NCBI GenBank assembly: GCA_052148715.1
Contig: JBKQHQ010000055.1
Location: 1-64,000 of the forward strand
Direction: 5' to 3'
Source: JBKQHQ01 sp052148715
Lineage (GTDB): Bacteria > Pseudomonadota > Alphaproteobacteria > Rhizobiales > Xanthobacteraceae
DNA length: 64,000 nt
Shown here: one piece after another, positions 18,458-27,316 of the stretch
Numbering within the stretch: the stretch's first letter is position 1
Layout of the letters: each line of letters begins with the position of its first letter
Translations under genes and position numbers: made by a program
The notes under the pieces: generated by a model
Databases searched by the model: none
What the model saw: the letters and a program-made list of their open reading frames with translations, nothing else
Told to the model about the DNA's origin: nothing

Positions 18458-18979
18458 TCAGGTACCGCTTGCAGGAGGTTGCTTCGACTTGGTCGACTTT
18501 TGGGGCTTCTTTTCCGGTTTGGCAGTCGGCTGGTCCGGTGCGCGCTCGATCGACACCAGCCGCCCGGCGCGGAAGCGGTAGATGCCGGGGCGTACGCCTT
18601 GCAGGTAGGTGACCACGACCGTCCGCTCGGTCCGCTCGTCGTTACCGATCTCCACGTGCTGGGGCTGCCCGACGCGCCGGACGACCTCGCATTCGGTCAT
18701 ACCCAATGCGGCGGTGCCCGGCGGCGTTGGGGCTGCGGCGGGTCCCGCTTCCGCCGCCGCAGCGGTCGGCTCCAGCGCAGGGCACTGCCCCTCGCCATTC
18801 ACCATATCCTCGGCAGTGAGCGCCCGCGGTCCGTGGGCAGGTTTCGGGGTCACAGCCGATGCGTTCCAGCCCGGAGAAGGCAGGGACGGCATGGAAAGCG
18901 TGGGAAAGGACGCACAGCCGGCAACAAGCAGCGCAGCTGTAAGCGACAGGCCCACGCCAAAGGACGGCAAGTGTCGCAT
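18458..18979 (-). CDS. Lipoprotein with a SmpA/BamE-like C-terminal region
   Basis: A lipobox LVAGC follows a hydrophobic signal (residues 1-23), so the 173-residue protein is probably lipid-anchored. The mature part starts Pro/Ser-rich, has an Ala-rich linker, then a compact segment: GMTECEVVRRVGQPQHVEIG, followed by TVVVTYLQG and RPGIYRFRAGRLVSIE. This resembles the BamE/OmlA fold that binds outer-membrane assembly partners. The tail is Lys/Pro-rich. The start was set at MRHLPSFG. It is convergent with the ABC-F gene, with 10 bases between stops. Confidence 0.75.
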   Translation of the reverse strand: MRHLPSFGVGLSLTAALLVAGCASFPTLSMPSLPSPGWNASAVTPKPAHGPRALTAEDMVNGEGQCPALEPTAAAAEAGPAAAPTPPGTAALGMTECEVVRRVGQPQHVEIGNDERTERTVVVTYLQGVRPGIYRFRAGRLVSIERAPDQPTAKPEKKPQKSTKSKQPPASGT

Positions 18980-19108
18980 CCGTAAAGCCCGGCGATAACA
19001 CCCAATACGGTTGTCATTCTGCGCCACGATCGTGGCGTGTCAATGGTCACGGACTTTCGTTGAATTTTCGTTGCCGACGCTCGGGACCCAGGGGCGCTGC
19101 ACCAACCT

Positions 19109-19810
19109 TCAAAATTTCTCCAACCATGGCCGCAGCTCGACCTCCCAGGTCCAAGCGTTGTGCGGTTGATGCAGGATGTGCAGATAGGTTGCGGCGATCG
19201 CGTTCGGATCGAGCAAGCTCCCGTGCTGGTCGGGCGGCTCCGGCCGCCGCTCGCTCTTGATCCCACCGTCGATCACGAAATGCGCGACATGGATGCCTTG
19301 TGGGCCGAGCTCGCGAGCCATGCTTTGCGCCAAGCCGCGCAAGGCAAACTTGCCCATGGCGAATGGTGCCGAGAGCGGGTAGCCCTTCACGCTCGCCGAG
19401 GCTCCGGTGAACAGGATGGCGCCGCGGCGATTAGGCAGCATGCGCCGGGCGGCTTCTTGCGCGACGAGGAACCCACCATAGGCAGAGACAGCGAGGGACT
19501 TTTCCACCTCGGCGGGATCAAGCTCGACCAGCGGACCGCGCACCCGGTAGCTAGCGTTGTAGACCACCACCTCTGGCGCGCCGATCCAGGCCTCGACATC
19601 GGCGAACAGCTGGGCAACATCCCGACGTTGCGCCGCATCGCAAGCATAGGCTTTTCCGCCGATTTCCTGCACCAAAGGCGCGAGATCGCCCGGATCGCGC
19701 GCCGCCAGCGCGACTTTGATGCCTTCCTTGGCGAGGGCACGGGCCAGCGCCGCGCTCAAGCCCGAGCCGGCCCCGACGATCAGCGCACTCTGATATCGAG
19801 CGTACGACAC
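19109..19810 (-). CDS. Short-chain dehydrogenase/reductase-like protein lacking the catalytic Tyr
   Basis: This 233-residue Rossmann-fold protein has the nucleotide loop VGAGSGLSAAL and SDR topology. The usual NNAG is YNAS, the catalytic Ser is kept (GAS138), and the YxxxK motif reads F150-AMG-K154. Phe replaces the proton-donating Tyr, so normal SDR oxidoreductase chemistry is doubtful. The GTG start at 19810 has AGGAGG eight bases upstream and is preferred over the ATG 33 bases earlier. Confidence 0.8.
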   Translation of the reverse strand: MSYARYQSALIVGAGSGLSAALARALAKEGIKVALAARDPGDLAPLVQEIGGKAYACDAAQRRDVAQLFADVEAWIGAPEVVVYNASYRVRGPLVELDPAEVEKSLAVSAYGGFLVAQEAARRMLPNRRGAILFTGASASVKGYPLSAPFAMGKFALRGLAQSMARELGPQGIHVAHFVIDGGIKSERRPEPPDQHGSLLDPNAIAATYLHILHQPHNAWTWEVELRPWLEKF

Positions 19811-19832
19811 GAGACCGCCTCCTTTGGGCGTT

Positions 19833-19859
19833 ACGCCCCGCACCCGGGGCGTCGTTTTT
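19833..19859 (+). terminator. Terminator-shaped hairpin pointing against the local genes
   Basis: A perfect 8-base stem ACGCCCCG/CGGGGCGT (19833-19840 and 19845-19852) with a 4-base loop is followed by CGTTTTTG. On the plus strand this has the form of an intrinsic terminator, but both neighbours are on the minus strand, where it lies in the leader of the SDR gene. Confidence 0.4.
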
Positions 19860-19934
19860 GCGTCGTTGCTTCTACCGCAAACCCAATATCATCTTGCCGA
19901 ACAACATGTCTCGCGGCGAAGTGTCGGCACGCGC

Positions 19935-20168
19935 TCACAGGCCATGATTGCTCAGCACCGCGCGACAGGCGTGGTTCAGCCTATCACGATGCGCACTCAA
20001 GCAATTCGCAATGGCAAGATCACCGCCGTCCAAACTCGTGCGGCAATATCGCACCACGTCCGCGCGGCAAGCCCGTTGCTCCCCCGCACTGCCAGAATGG
20101 GATTGGGCAAAGCTCGCCGACGGCAAGAAGGCGAGTGCGAGCGTGACCACCGTTAGATGTCGAAGCAT
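19935..20168 (-). CDS. Small secreted Cys-containing protein
   Basis: A 77-residue protein with a clear signal peptide (MLRHLTVVTLALAFLPSASFA) and a mature domain with four Cys residues in ACRADVVRYCR, NCLSAHRD and ACRAVL. The spacing resembles the Cys-rich-repeat small periplasmic proteins common in Bradyrhizobium relatives, whose function is unknown. AGAGGAAAAAA before the ATG supports the start. Confidence 0.75.
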   Translation of the reverse strand: MLRHLTVVTLALAFLPSASFAQSHSGSAGEQRACRADVVRYCRTSLDGGDLAIANCLSAHRDRLNHACRAVLSNHGL

Positions 20169-20286
20169 TTTTTTCCTCTTGAGACTACGCGAAGCCGGCT
20201 GTTTCAGCTTGACTTTGGGGCCATATCACGGCGCCTTGACTTGGCGCGGGCAAACATCGTGTTGCGGCTCGGCTGCGTCACCGACC

Positions 20287-21894
20287 TCACATCCGGAAAA
20301 CGCCGAAGCGTGTCGGCGGTATCGGCGCATTCAAGGCCACAGAGAAGCACAGAGCCAGCACGCGGCGCGTTTCCTGCGGGGTGATTATGCCGTCGTCCCA
20401 CAGCCGCGCGGTCGCGTAAAAAGGATTGCCCTCGGCCTCGAACTGAGCACGCACCGGCTGCTTGAAGGGCTCCTCCTCCGCTGCGCTCCAGGCCTTGCCC
20501 GCGGCCTCGATATTATCCCGCCGTACTGTTGCCAGCACCGAGGCCGCCTGCTCGCCGCCCATGACCGAGATGCGCGCGTTGGGCCAAGTGAACAGAAACC
20601 GTGGGCCGTAGGCGCGCCCGCACATGCCGTAGTTACCGGCACCGTAGGACCCGCCAATGATCAGCGTGATCTTCGGCACCTGCGCGCAGGCCACCGCAGT
20701 CACCATCTTGGCGCCGTCCTTGGCAATGCCGCCGGCCTCATACTGCCGCCCCACCATGAAGCCAGAAATGTTTTGCAAGAACAGCAGCGGGATTCGACGC
20801 TGACAGCAAAGCTCGATGAAATGCGCGGCCTTGAGCGCGGATTCAGAGAACAAAATTCCATTGTTGCCGAGAATACCAATCGGCATGCCGTGCAAATGCG
20901 CAAAGCCGGTGACAATCGTCGTTGCGTAAAGCTTCTTGAACTCATCGAATTCAGAGCCGTCGACCAGGCGCGCGATCACCTCGCGCACGTCGTATTGCTT
21001 GCGCAGGTCGGCGGGCACGATACCGTCGAGATCGTCCGCGTCGAGCACGGGCTCGCGCGGCGGCTTGAGCGCAATATCAATCGTCTTCTTCGTGTTCAGA
21101 TGGCCGATGATGCGCCGCGCGAGCGCGAGCGCATCGCGGTCGTCTGCGGCGTAATGATCGGCGACCCCCGATTGCCGCGCGTGCACGTCGGCACCGCCCA
21201 AGTCCTCCGCCGACACCACCTCCCCGGTCGCGGCCTTCAGGAGCGGCGGGCCGCCGAGAAAGATGGTGCCTTGATGTCGCACGATCACGGTCTCGTCCGA
21301 CATCGCCGGCACGTAGGCACCCCCGGCCGTGCATGATCCCATCACCACGGCAATCTGCGGAATGCCGGCGGCCGACAGGGTGGCCTGGTTGTAGAAGATG
21401 CGGCCGAAATGCTCGCGGTCGGGAAACACCTCCGTCTGATGCGGCAGGTTGGCGCCCCCGGAATCAACCAGATAGACGCAGGGCAGCCGGTTCTCGCGGG
21501 CGATCTCCTGCGCGCGCAGATGCTTTTTGACGGTCATCGGATAGTAGGTACCGCCCTTGATGGTGGCATCGTTCGCCACGATGACGCATTCGCGGCCCTC
21601 CACCCGGCCGATGCCGGTAATGATGCCGGCACCGTGGATCGGCTCGCCATACATGCCGTTCGCGGCCAGCGGCGACAACTCTAAGAACGGTGCCCCGGGA
21701 TCGAGCAGCGTTATCACGCGGTCGCGCGGCAATAACTTACCGCGCCCTGCGTGGCGCTCTCGCGCCCGCGCGGGGCCGCCGTCGGCGGCCTCGGCGCGAC
21801 GCGTGCGGAGTTCCTCGGCAAGCTCCCGCATGCGCACCGCGTTGCGGCGAAACTCTTCGCTGTCGCGATCGACGGTCGATGTCAGTATCGGCAC
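20287..21894 (-). CDS. mccB: Methylcrotonoyl-CoA carboxylase beta subunit (carboxyltransferase)
   Basis: This is the biotin-dependent carboxyltransferase subunit that carboxylates 3-methylcrotonyl-CoA in leucine degradation. From the GTG at 21894 (VPILTSTVDRDSEEFRRNA, as in relatives) it is 535 residues, the family length. Features include the acyl-CoA carboxyltransferase core GGTYYPMTVKKHLRAQEIA, VDSGGANLPHQ and the C-terminal GGSYGAGNYGMCGRAYGPRF. The GTG is preceded by AAGGGGAA. mccA is not adjacent; the only biotin carboxylase here (59.1-61.1 kb) looks like pccA. Confidence 0.9.
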   Translation of the reverse strand: MPILTSTVDRDSEEFRRNAVRMRELAEELRTRRAEAADGGPARARERHAGRGKLLPRDRVITLLDPGAPFLELSPLAANGMYGEPIHGAGIITGIGRVEGRECVIVANDATIKGGTYYPMTVKKHLRAQEIARENRLPCVYLVDSGGANLPHQTEVFPDREHFGRIFYNQATLSAAGIPQIAVVMGSCTAGGAYVPAMSDETVIVRHQGTIFLGGPPLLKAATGEVVSAEDLGGADVHARQSGVADHYAADDRDALALARRIIGHLNTKKTIDIALKPPREPVLDADDLDGIVPADLRKQYDVREVIARLVDGSEFDEFKKLYATTIVTGFAHLHGMPIGILGNNGILFSESALKAAHFIELCCQRRIPLLFLQNISGFMVGRQYEAGGIAKDGAKMVTAVACAQVPKITLIIGGSYGAGNYGMCGRAYGPRFLFTWPNARISVMGGEQAASVLATVRRDNIEAAGKAWSAAEEEPFKQPVRAQFEAEGNPFYATARLWDDGIITPQETRRVLALCFSVALNAPIPPTRFGVFRM

Positions 21895-22176
21895 CAAGCT
21901 TCCCCTTTGCGCGAGCGTGCCTCGGCGCAAGCACAGACGCTCAGTAACCCGATCGTCATAGTGAACCCGCTCGTACACACCATCGTCAGCGTCGCTTGCG
22001 CGGCGCGCGCGCCTACCCTCCGCGGCCGCTCCACACTTTCGCAAAAAGCACAGGTATAGTTGCAGCTCGCAGCCGCCGCCCGTTGCGACACATCATGATC
22101 GTGCGAACCTCGATGCAGCGCCGGGCGTTCAGGGCTTCGCTGGGGTCGGGTGACCCGAATCGCCGCCAGCTCCCCC

Positions 22177-23130
22177 CTAGGCGCGCACTTCTTGGCGCTG
22201 GAACACGACGTAGCCGATGACGAACAGTAGGATTGCGCCGGCAACCAGTCCGACGAACTGGGGGAGCGCGATCATAATGCTCTCGCCGAGCGGCAGCGGC
22301 GCATTGGGCATGATGCGAAGCGCCTGTGCCATGTACAGCTGAATTAATGGATTGAGGTCGGAGAACCCGCGCGTCGGGTCAAGGATCGGCAGCATGATCT
22401 CGGCGAACAGCGTGCTCGGCGACAGCCGGGCCAGTGCTTGCACGACCATGGCGGCGGTATCCGAATCGTCTGCCGTCAGTATCGCGCCGGCGATCGCCTG
22501 AGCCACGAAACGCCACAGAACGGTGAAAACCAGCCATAGGCCGAAGGCGACAAGCGCGGCGGTCGCAGCCGAACGGAATAGGATCGAGCACAGCATGGCG
22601 AGCGCGAGCCAGACGCTCGCATAGGCCACCGTCGCGACGAGGAAGGCTAGGCCACGCGCAATTTCCTGCGGCCCCGGCGGCACGCCAAGCCAACAAAGCC
22701 CGACACCGATGACAAGCAGCCACAGTGCCGCCAGACTGATCGACAGCGTCGCGAGACCGGCGAGGAACTTGCCGAACAGCAGGGCGTCGCGGTAAATCGG
22801 CTGCGCCAAAATGCGCGACAATGTGCGTCGGCTGTGCTCGCTGTTCACCGCATCAAAGCCGATCCCGATCGCCAACACCGGCACCAGAATGCTGAGAAGC
22901 GACACCAGATCCGGCACAGGCGGATGCGCTTTGTTGAAGAGGTGCAGAAACAAGAATGGGTCCTCGGGGGTGCCGGCCCGGATCTCCTGAATCCCGCCAT
23001 AGAGCGCAACGAAGGCGACAATGGCGATCAAGCACTCGAGCACCAGCACACGCGCGCCCGTCAGGTGATCGGCGAGTTCCTTCAGGAAGACCACGCCGAC
23101 CCCGCTCAAAGCCGAGCCTTCACGCCGCAT
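22177..23130 (-). CDS. ABC-2 type transporter permease
   Basis: The 317-residue membrane protein has about six hydrophobic helices. A first helix (LVLECLIAIVAFVALYGG) is followed by a large extracytoplasmic loop, then an ABC-2-like segment with NSEHSRRTLSRILAQPIYRD. It pairs with the ATPase gene, overlapping its end by 11 bases, and is third in the NEW3-ATPase-permease operon. The chosen start (MRREGSALSG) fits that overlap; the frame extends further upstream without support. Confidence 0.85.
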   Translation of the reverse strand: MRREGSALSGVGVVFLKELADHLTGARVLVLECLIAIVAFVALYGGIQEIRAGTPEDPFLFLHLFNKAHPPVPDLVSLLSILVPVLAIGIGFDAVNSEHSRRTLSRILAQPIYRDALLFGKFLAGLATLSISLAALWLLVIGVGLCWLGVPPGPQEIARGLAFLVATVAYASVWLALAMLCSILFRSAATAALVAFGLWLVFTVLWRFVAQAIAGAILTADDSDTAAMVVQALARLSPSTLFAEIMLPILDPTRGFSDLNPLIQLYMAQALRIMPNAPLPLGESIMIALPQFVGLVAGAILLFVIGYVVFQRQEVRA

Positions 23131-24073
23131 GCAGCTGCCCTCCTCGTGCCGCTCCTTGGAAATAGCGGGCATAGATCGCTTCGAGACTAAGGGCTTCCAT
23201 CGACAAGAGCTTGAGCCTCCCGCCGGCGGCAACGATCTCCGCCGCTGCCTCGGCGCGGACGTCGCGGTCCGCCACGAGCCGGATACGCCCGCCGCCGAGT
23301 TCCTCAACGCCGCTCACGCCCGGGATGAGCGCCAACCGCTGCGCGAAACCCGCGCCCTCCACCTCGATATCGATGGCGTGGCCGCCGCCGAGCACTTGGC
23401 GGCCGAGCTCGGCAACGGTGCCCATCAGCACGATCCGACCGGACTGGAACAGCGCGACGCGATCGCACACGCTCTGTACGCGCTGTAGCAGATGCGACGA
23501 TACCAGCACGCTCACCCCGTCGCGCTTGAGCTCGCGAATCATGGCGAGGAGCTCGTCGGTGGCTTGCGGATCGAGACCCGAGGTCGGCTCGTCGAGAATG
23601 GCGATCTGCGCGTTCTTCATCACGATCTCGGCGAGACCCAACCGCTGCCGCATGCCGCGGGAGAACGTTGCCACCCGTTTGTCGGCAAACTCTCCAAGGC
23701 CAACGCGCACCAACGACGTACGGATCCGCGCGTCGCGCTCGGCCGAGGGAATCCCAATCAGGCGCGCCGTGTAGTACAGATTGTCGGCCGCGCTCAGATA
23801 GTCGTAGAAGCCCACCGTATCCGGCAAGTAGCCGACGCGACGTTTCACCGCGAGCGGCTCGCGCGCCGGATCGTGGCCGAGCACCCGCGCCGTTCCGTCC
23901 GAGATTTCGCTCAGGCCCAGAAGCATCAGGATCGTCGTGGTCTTCCCGGCGCCGTTCGGGCCCAATAGACCGAAAATCTCGCCCTTGGTCACGGTGAAGG
24001 TAATGCCGTCGACGGCCTTGGCACTGCCGTAGCGCTTGCTGAGATTTTTTGTTTCGATGACGATGTCGTTCAT
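23120..24073 (-). CDS. ABC transporter ATP-binding protein
   Basis: The 317-residue ATPase has Walker A GPNGAGKTTT, Q-loop region RRVGYLPDTVGFYDYLS, signature FSRGMRQRLGLA (the usual SGG is SRG) and Walker B IAILDEPTSGLDP. The H-loop is VSSHLL. A C-terminal accessory domain of about 100 residues follows, as in NatA/NosF-like exporters. The start ATG overlaps the stop of the NEW3 gene as ATGA. With the ABC-2 permease it should form an exporter or a mechanotransmission machine; the substrate is unknown. Confidence 0.9.
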   Translation of the reverse strand: MNDIVIETKNLSKRYGSAKAVDGITFTVTKGEIFGLLGPNGAGKTTTILMLLGLSEISDGTARVLGHDPAREPLAVKRRVGYLPDTVGFYDYLSAADNLYYTARLIGIPSAERDARIRTSLVRVGLGEFADKRVATFSRGMRQRLGLAEIVMKNAQIAILDEPTSGLDPQATDELLAMIRELKRDGVSVLVSSHLLQRVQSVCDRVALFQSGRIVLMGTVAELGRQVLGGGHAIDIEVEGAGFAQRLALIPGVSGVEELGGGRIRLVADRDVRAEAAAEIVAAGGRLKLLSMEALSLEAIYARYFQGAARGGQLHAA

Positions 24074-25233
24074 CGGCGCCCGAACCTGGCCACCGCGCCG
24101 ACCATGATCAGCAGCGCGGCGCCGATAATGCCGACGCCGACGATGCCCCATACGGTCGAGGTGATGACGGTCGTGCGGAAGTTGTTGGAAGCTGCGTCGC
24201 CGCGCGCCGAGGCACGTATGGTGACGATGTAATCGCCGGCAATGGCCTGGGCCGGCGGTGTCACGTGCGCCTGCACCTCTTTTCGCTCGTCCGGCGCAAT
24301 GCGGTCGATGTTCTTCGGCTCCATGGTGATCTGCCAGTTGCTCGGCCCGGAACCGGACAGCTCCAGGTTCTCCGCCGGAGCCGTGCCGGTATTGCGCACC
24401 ACGATCGGAATGATGCTGTCCTTGCCGGCGGTCGCCTCGGCGTTGAGCATGTCGTTGCGACCGCTCACGTCGAGCTTCGGCTGCCCGGTGATCTCGACCG
24501 TGAGCTCGGTACTCGCGGTCACGTCCTCGGCGGTGGCACGCATCGAGACCTTGTATTGGCCTGGCGTGACCGTGTTCGGCGGCTGGACGTGCAGCTTAAC
24601 GTCCTTGGACTGTCCCGCTTCGATCGGAACGGCGCTGAGCTCTTGACTACCGTAGGATTCCGTGAACGAGGTCTGAAAGTTCTGTGGCGCCTGCGCCGCG
24701 AGGTTGACCACGAGCCGCTTGCCGCTGTCGTTCTTGATGCTGATCTGGAAGTCGAAGCTCGAGCGGGGGCTGCCGCGCAGCTGTGGCAATTGCGGCTGCA
24801 ACGACAGTTTGGCAGGAAGCTCCTTGGCCAGCTTGACATCGATCGGAAGGCTCAGCTTCGTGCCTTGCCCTTGCGCATTGATCGTAAGCGTCTGCGTGCC
24901 GATCGGCGCCTCACGCGGCACTTCGAGGCGCAACTCGAGCGACACGCCGGAATTCGTGGCCGGCATGGCCGCGGCAACCGGTTGCCCGCCGCCCAACAAG
25001 GTCGCGGTCCAACCCGACGGAACGCCGTCGACCGACAGCGCAAAGCGTTCGGGGGCCACATCGTAGTTCTGTAGCCGCAGACTGATATTGGCGGTGGTGC
25101 CCGGACGCACGCTGACGGCCGGATAGTCGGTCAGCAGGTAAAGCCCCTTCACGTCCTTGGGGGCGTCGGGCGCGCCAGCGGCAGCCCCGACCATAAAGAC
25201 CAAAGAGCAGAAGGCGAATAAAGCAGTGCGCAT
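24070..25233 (-). CDS. Membrane-anchored NEW3-domain (Ig-like) protein
   Basis: The 387-residue protein has a signal peptide (about 1-20) and three or four Ig-like beta segments with NEW3-type phrases such as VRPGTTANISLRLQN, DSIIPIVVRNTGTAP and GDYIVTIRAS. It ends in a C-terminal transmembrane helix (VWGIVGVGIIGAALLIMVG) followed by a short RFGRR tail, so the domains face outside the inner membrane. It is first in a translationally coupled operon with an ABC ATPase and an ABC-2 permease. It may be a sugar- or protein-binding periplasmic partner of that transporter. Confidence 0.85.
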   Translation of the reverse strand: MRTALFAFCSLVFMVGAAAGAPDAPKDVKGLYLLTDYPAVSVRPGTTANISLRLQNYDVAPERFALSVDGVPSGWTATLLGGGQPVAAAMPATNSGVSLELRLEVPREAPIGTQTLTINAQGQGTKLSLPIDVKLAKELPAKLSLQPQLPQLRGSPRSSFDFQISIKNDSGKRLVVNLAAQAPQNFQTSFTESYGSQELSAVPIEAGQSKDVKLHVQPPNTVTPGQYKVSMRATAEDVTASTELTVEITGQPKLDVSGRNDMLNAEATAGKDSIIPIVVRNTGTAPAENLELSGSGPSNWQITMEPKNIDRIAPDERKEVQAHVTPPAQAIAGDYIVTIRASARGDAASNNFRTTVITSTVWGIVGVGIIGAALLIMVGAVARFGRR

Positions 25234-25429
25234 GCGTCATCTCCACGCGAAGTCGACACAATGTTGTAGAGAGCCCACTCACTCCTACGCTAGGCGGTGT
25301 GGTCGAGATAGGAGAATTTTTCCCGCGATCATGACAAAAAAGCGCACCGCCGTGGAATTTTTTTGACGTGGGCCTAACGTTTGTGCCAGGCGCGATGCAT
25401 TTGTCAACCGGGAACCGAGGCAAAGGGCC

Positions 25430-26020
25430 ATGGCACGCCGATCGCAGATCAGCGCGGGACTGCTCGCCTTCCGCCTGCGGCCAAAGCGCGCCCCCGTGCC
25501 GTCGACGACGCCGGGCGCGGCCGATGGCGGTAATGTCGGCGCCGTCAAACCGGCGGCATCCTGGCCCCAGAACGCCGCCGCGCTCGAAGTGCTGCTCGCG
25601 CATCCCGGAGGACCTTTTTGGAAGAAACGCGACGCGGGCGCCTGGACCATTCCCAAGGGATTGCTGGAACCCGGGGCTGACGTATTGGCGACGGCGGAGC
25701 GCGAGTTCACCGAAGAAACCGGGTTCACGGCGACCGGCAATTTCGTTCCCTTGCGTCCGGTGAAGCAGAAGAGCGGCAAAGTCGTGCACGCATTCGCGGT
25801 CGAAGCGGATTTCGCGGCGCAAGCGTTCACCAGTAACCCATTTGAGATGGAATGGCCGCCGAAGTCGGGGCAATTGCAGACCTTTCCTGAAATCGACCAG
25901 CTCGCATGGTTTGCCATGCCGGAAGCTTTGACCAAGATCATCGCCTATCAGCAACCGTTCCTGATCGAGCTTCAGCAGATCCTCTGCAGACGCCTCGCGG
26001 CGCCCCCTCATCGTAATTAA
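25430..26020 (+). CDS. Nudix hydrolase family protein
   Basis: The 196-residue protein carries the Nudix helix GLLEPGADVLATAEREFTEE followed by TGF. The core REFTEETG is intact, but the first conserved Glu of the box (GX5E) is Ala. An Ala/Pro-rich insertion of about 35 residues interrupts the N-terminal strands (between LRPKRAP and ALEVLLAHPGG). PFWKKRDAGAWTIPKG matches the subfamily of bacterial Nudix proteins annotated as NTP pyrophosphohydrolases. Substrate unknown. AAAGGGCC precedes the ATG. Confidence 0.85.
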   Translation: MARRSQISAGLLAFRLRPKRAPVPSTTPGAADGGNVGAVKPAASWPQNAAALEVLLAHPGGPFWKKRDAGAWTIPKGLLEPGADVLATAEREFTEETGFTATGNFVPLRPVKQKSGKVVHAFAVEADFAAQAFTSNPFEMEWPPKSGQLQTFPEIDQLAWFAMPEALTKIIAYQQPFLIELQQILCRRLAAPPHRN

Positions 26021-26052
26021 CTATATGATTTAATTAGATAATTAATAGACAT
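26021..26052. other. Very AT-rich spacer between convergent stops
   Basis: The 32 bases between the Nudix and GST stop codons are almost entirely A and T, with TAATTA, TTAATTA and ATTAAT repeats that can pair weakly. This is sharply different from the GC-rich surroundings and could act as a bidirectional transcription end. Confidence 0.4.
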
Positions 26053-26733
26053 TCAATTATCGACGCGCGGCACCAGCGGCCAATCCGGCTCATCCTGCGC
26101 CAGAACCCAAGGCTCGCGGAGCGCGGCGCTACGCCATTGTGCCCAGGCGGGCAATTCCATGACTGCCTGCATGTACGCGCGCGCGGCCGCGCCGACCTCG
26201 ACCGCGTAGGTATGGAAGCGCGAGACGACAGGGCCGTACATCGCATCCGCCGCACTGAAGGCGCCGAACAGGAAGGGCCCGCTCTCGCCGAAGCGTGCGC
26301 GACACTCGGTCCACATGGCGTCGATGCGGTCGACATTCGCCTGCGCCTCGGGCGTGCGCACCCGTGTTCGCACGGGGCGCCAGAAATTCATCGGGTACTC
26401 GCGCCGGAGCGGCAGGAATCCGGCGTGCATCTCGGCGATGATGGCGCGGGCATGCGCGCGGGCGTGCGGGCTTACGGGCCACAAGCCGGCCTGCGGAAAT
26501 TTCTCCGCCAGATATTCCAGGATGGCGGTCGACTCCCACACCCTGACATCGCCGTCGACCAAGATCGGCACCTTGCCGACCGGGGAGTATTTCAGAACCG
26601 CCGCCTTGAAATCCGGATCGTCAAGCGAGATCACCGTCTCCGCGAAGGCGATCCCGGCGACCTTCATGGCGAGCCATGGCCGCAACGACCAAGACGAGTA
26701 GTTCTTGTTGCCGATAATGAGCATCAGCGCCAT
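26053..26733 (-). CDS. Glutathione S-transferase family protein
   Basis: A 226-residue two-domain GST. The N-terminal thioredoxin fold begins LIIGNKNYSSWSLRPWLAMK, with the catalytic-region Ser of SSWS. It includes GKVPILVDGDVRVWESTAI (cis-Pro and the ES pair that contacts glutathione), followed by the helical domain with FLFGAFSAADAMYGPVV. NYSSWSLRPW is typical of the bacterial YfcF/zeta-like GST group. Start set at MALMLIIGN. Substrate unknown. Confidence 0.9.
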   Translation of the reverse strand: MALMLIIGNKNYSSWSLRPWLAMKVAGIAFAETVISLDDPDFKAAVLKYSPVGKVPILVDGDVRVWESTAILEYLAEKFPQAGLWPVSPHARAHARAIIAEMHAGFLPLRREYPMNFWRPVRTRVRTPEAQANVDRIDAMWTECRARFGESGPFLFGAFSAADAMYGPVVSRFHTYAVEVGAAARAYMQAVMELPAWAQWRSAALREPWVLAQDEPDWPLVPRVDN

Positions 26734-26907
26734 GGAAGTGCTCCCGCTGCCCGACAAGCTTCCACGCGGACCCCAGATGCCACAAGTCAAATGTCCTGAT
26801 CGCGAACATCATCGCGGCGAATGTTCGCGGCCGATGCAAGAATGGAGGGCCAAGGCAGAGCGCTTGGCCCGCGGTCGGCTCACAGGAGAAACGGAGGGGA
26901 ACCGGGG

Positions 26908-27099
26908 CTAGGCGAAGGCCGTGATGACCGACACGAAGGAGACCAACAGGACTGCGACGGCCGCCGCCACCACAGTAACCGCCGTCTCGACCCAACTCGT
27001 CGGCTCGCTCCCGTCATCGAACGCCTCAACCTCGGGGCGCGGCGGCGCCAAACCAGTCAAGTCCGAACCGATCAGGTCCGAATGAATATCGATCGACAT
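26908..27099 (-). CDS. Small single-pass membrane protein
   Basis: The 63-residue product (MSIDIHSDLIGSDLTGLAPP...) has an acidic soluble N-terminus and a C-terminal hydrophobic helix (VETAVTVVAAAVAVLLVSFV). A GGGAGA sequence precedes the chosen ATG; an ATG 36 bases upstream is possible. Not recognised as a named family; tail-anchored topology is likely. Confidence 0.5.
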   Translation of the reverse strand: MSIDIHSDLIGSDLTGLAPPRPEVEAFDDGSEPTSWVETAVTVVAAAVAVLLVSFVSVITAFA

Positions 27100-27316
27100 C
27101 GGACGATTCTCTCCCGTTGATGACAACTTCATCATCGATGTCCGTCCGAGAACGCAGAACTCGGTACGAATCGTCAGGACGGCATTACGCTACCGCCATC
27201 CTCGATTCGCTTCAATTCGCGAGCGGCTTTCTTCCACAGTCTCGCCTTAGTTCGTAAAGGATCGGCAAATACTCGTGAGAAGATACCGCTTGACTGTGGT
27301 AATCTTTGCCAACGCG

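Noticed and set aside
27200..27316. Lys/Arg-rich open frame after the ydcF gene on the minus strand
   Set aside because: It has no start codon or ribosome-binding site and reads as intergenic sequence.
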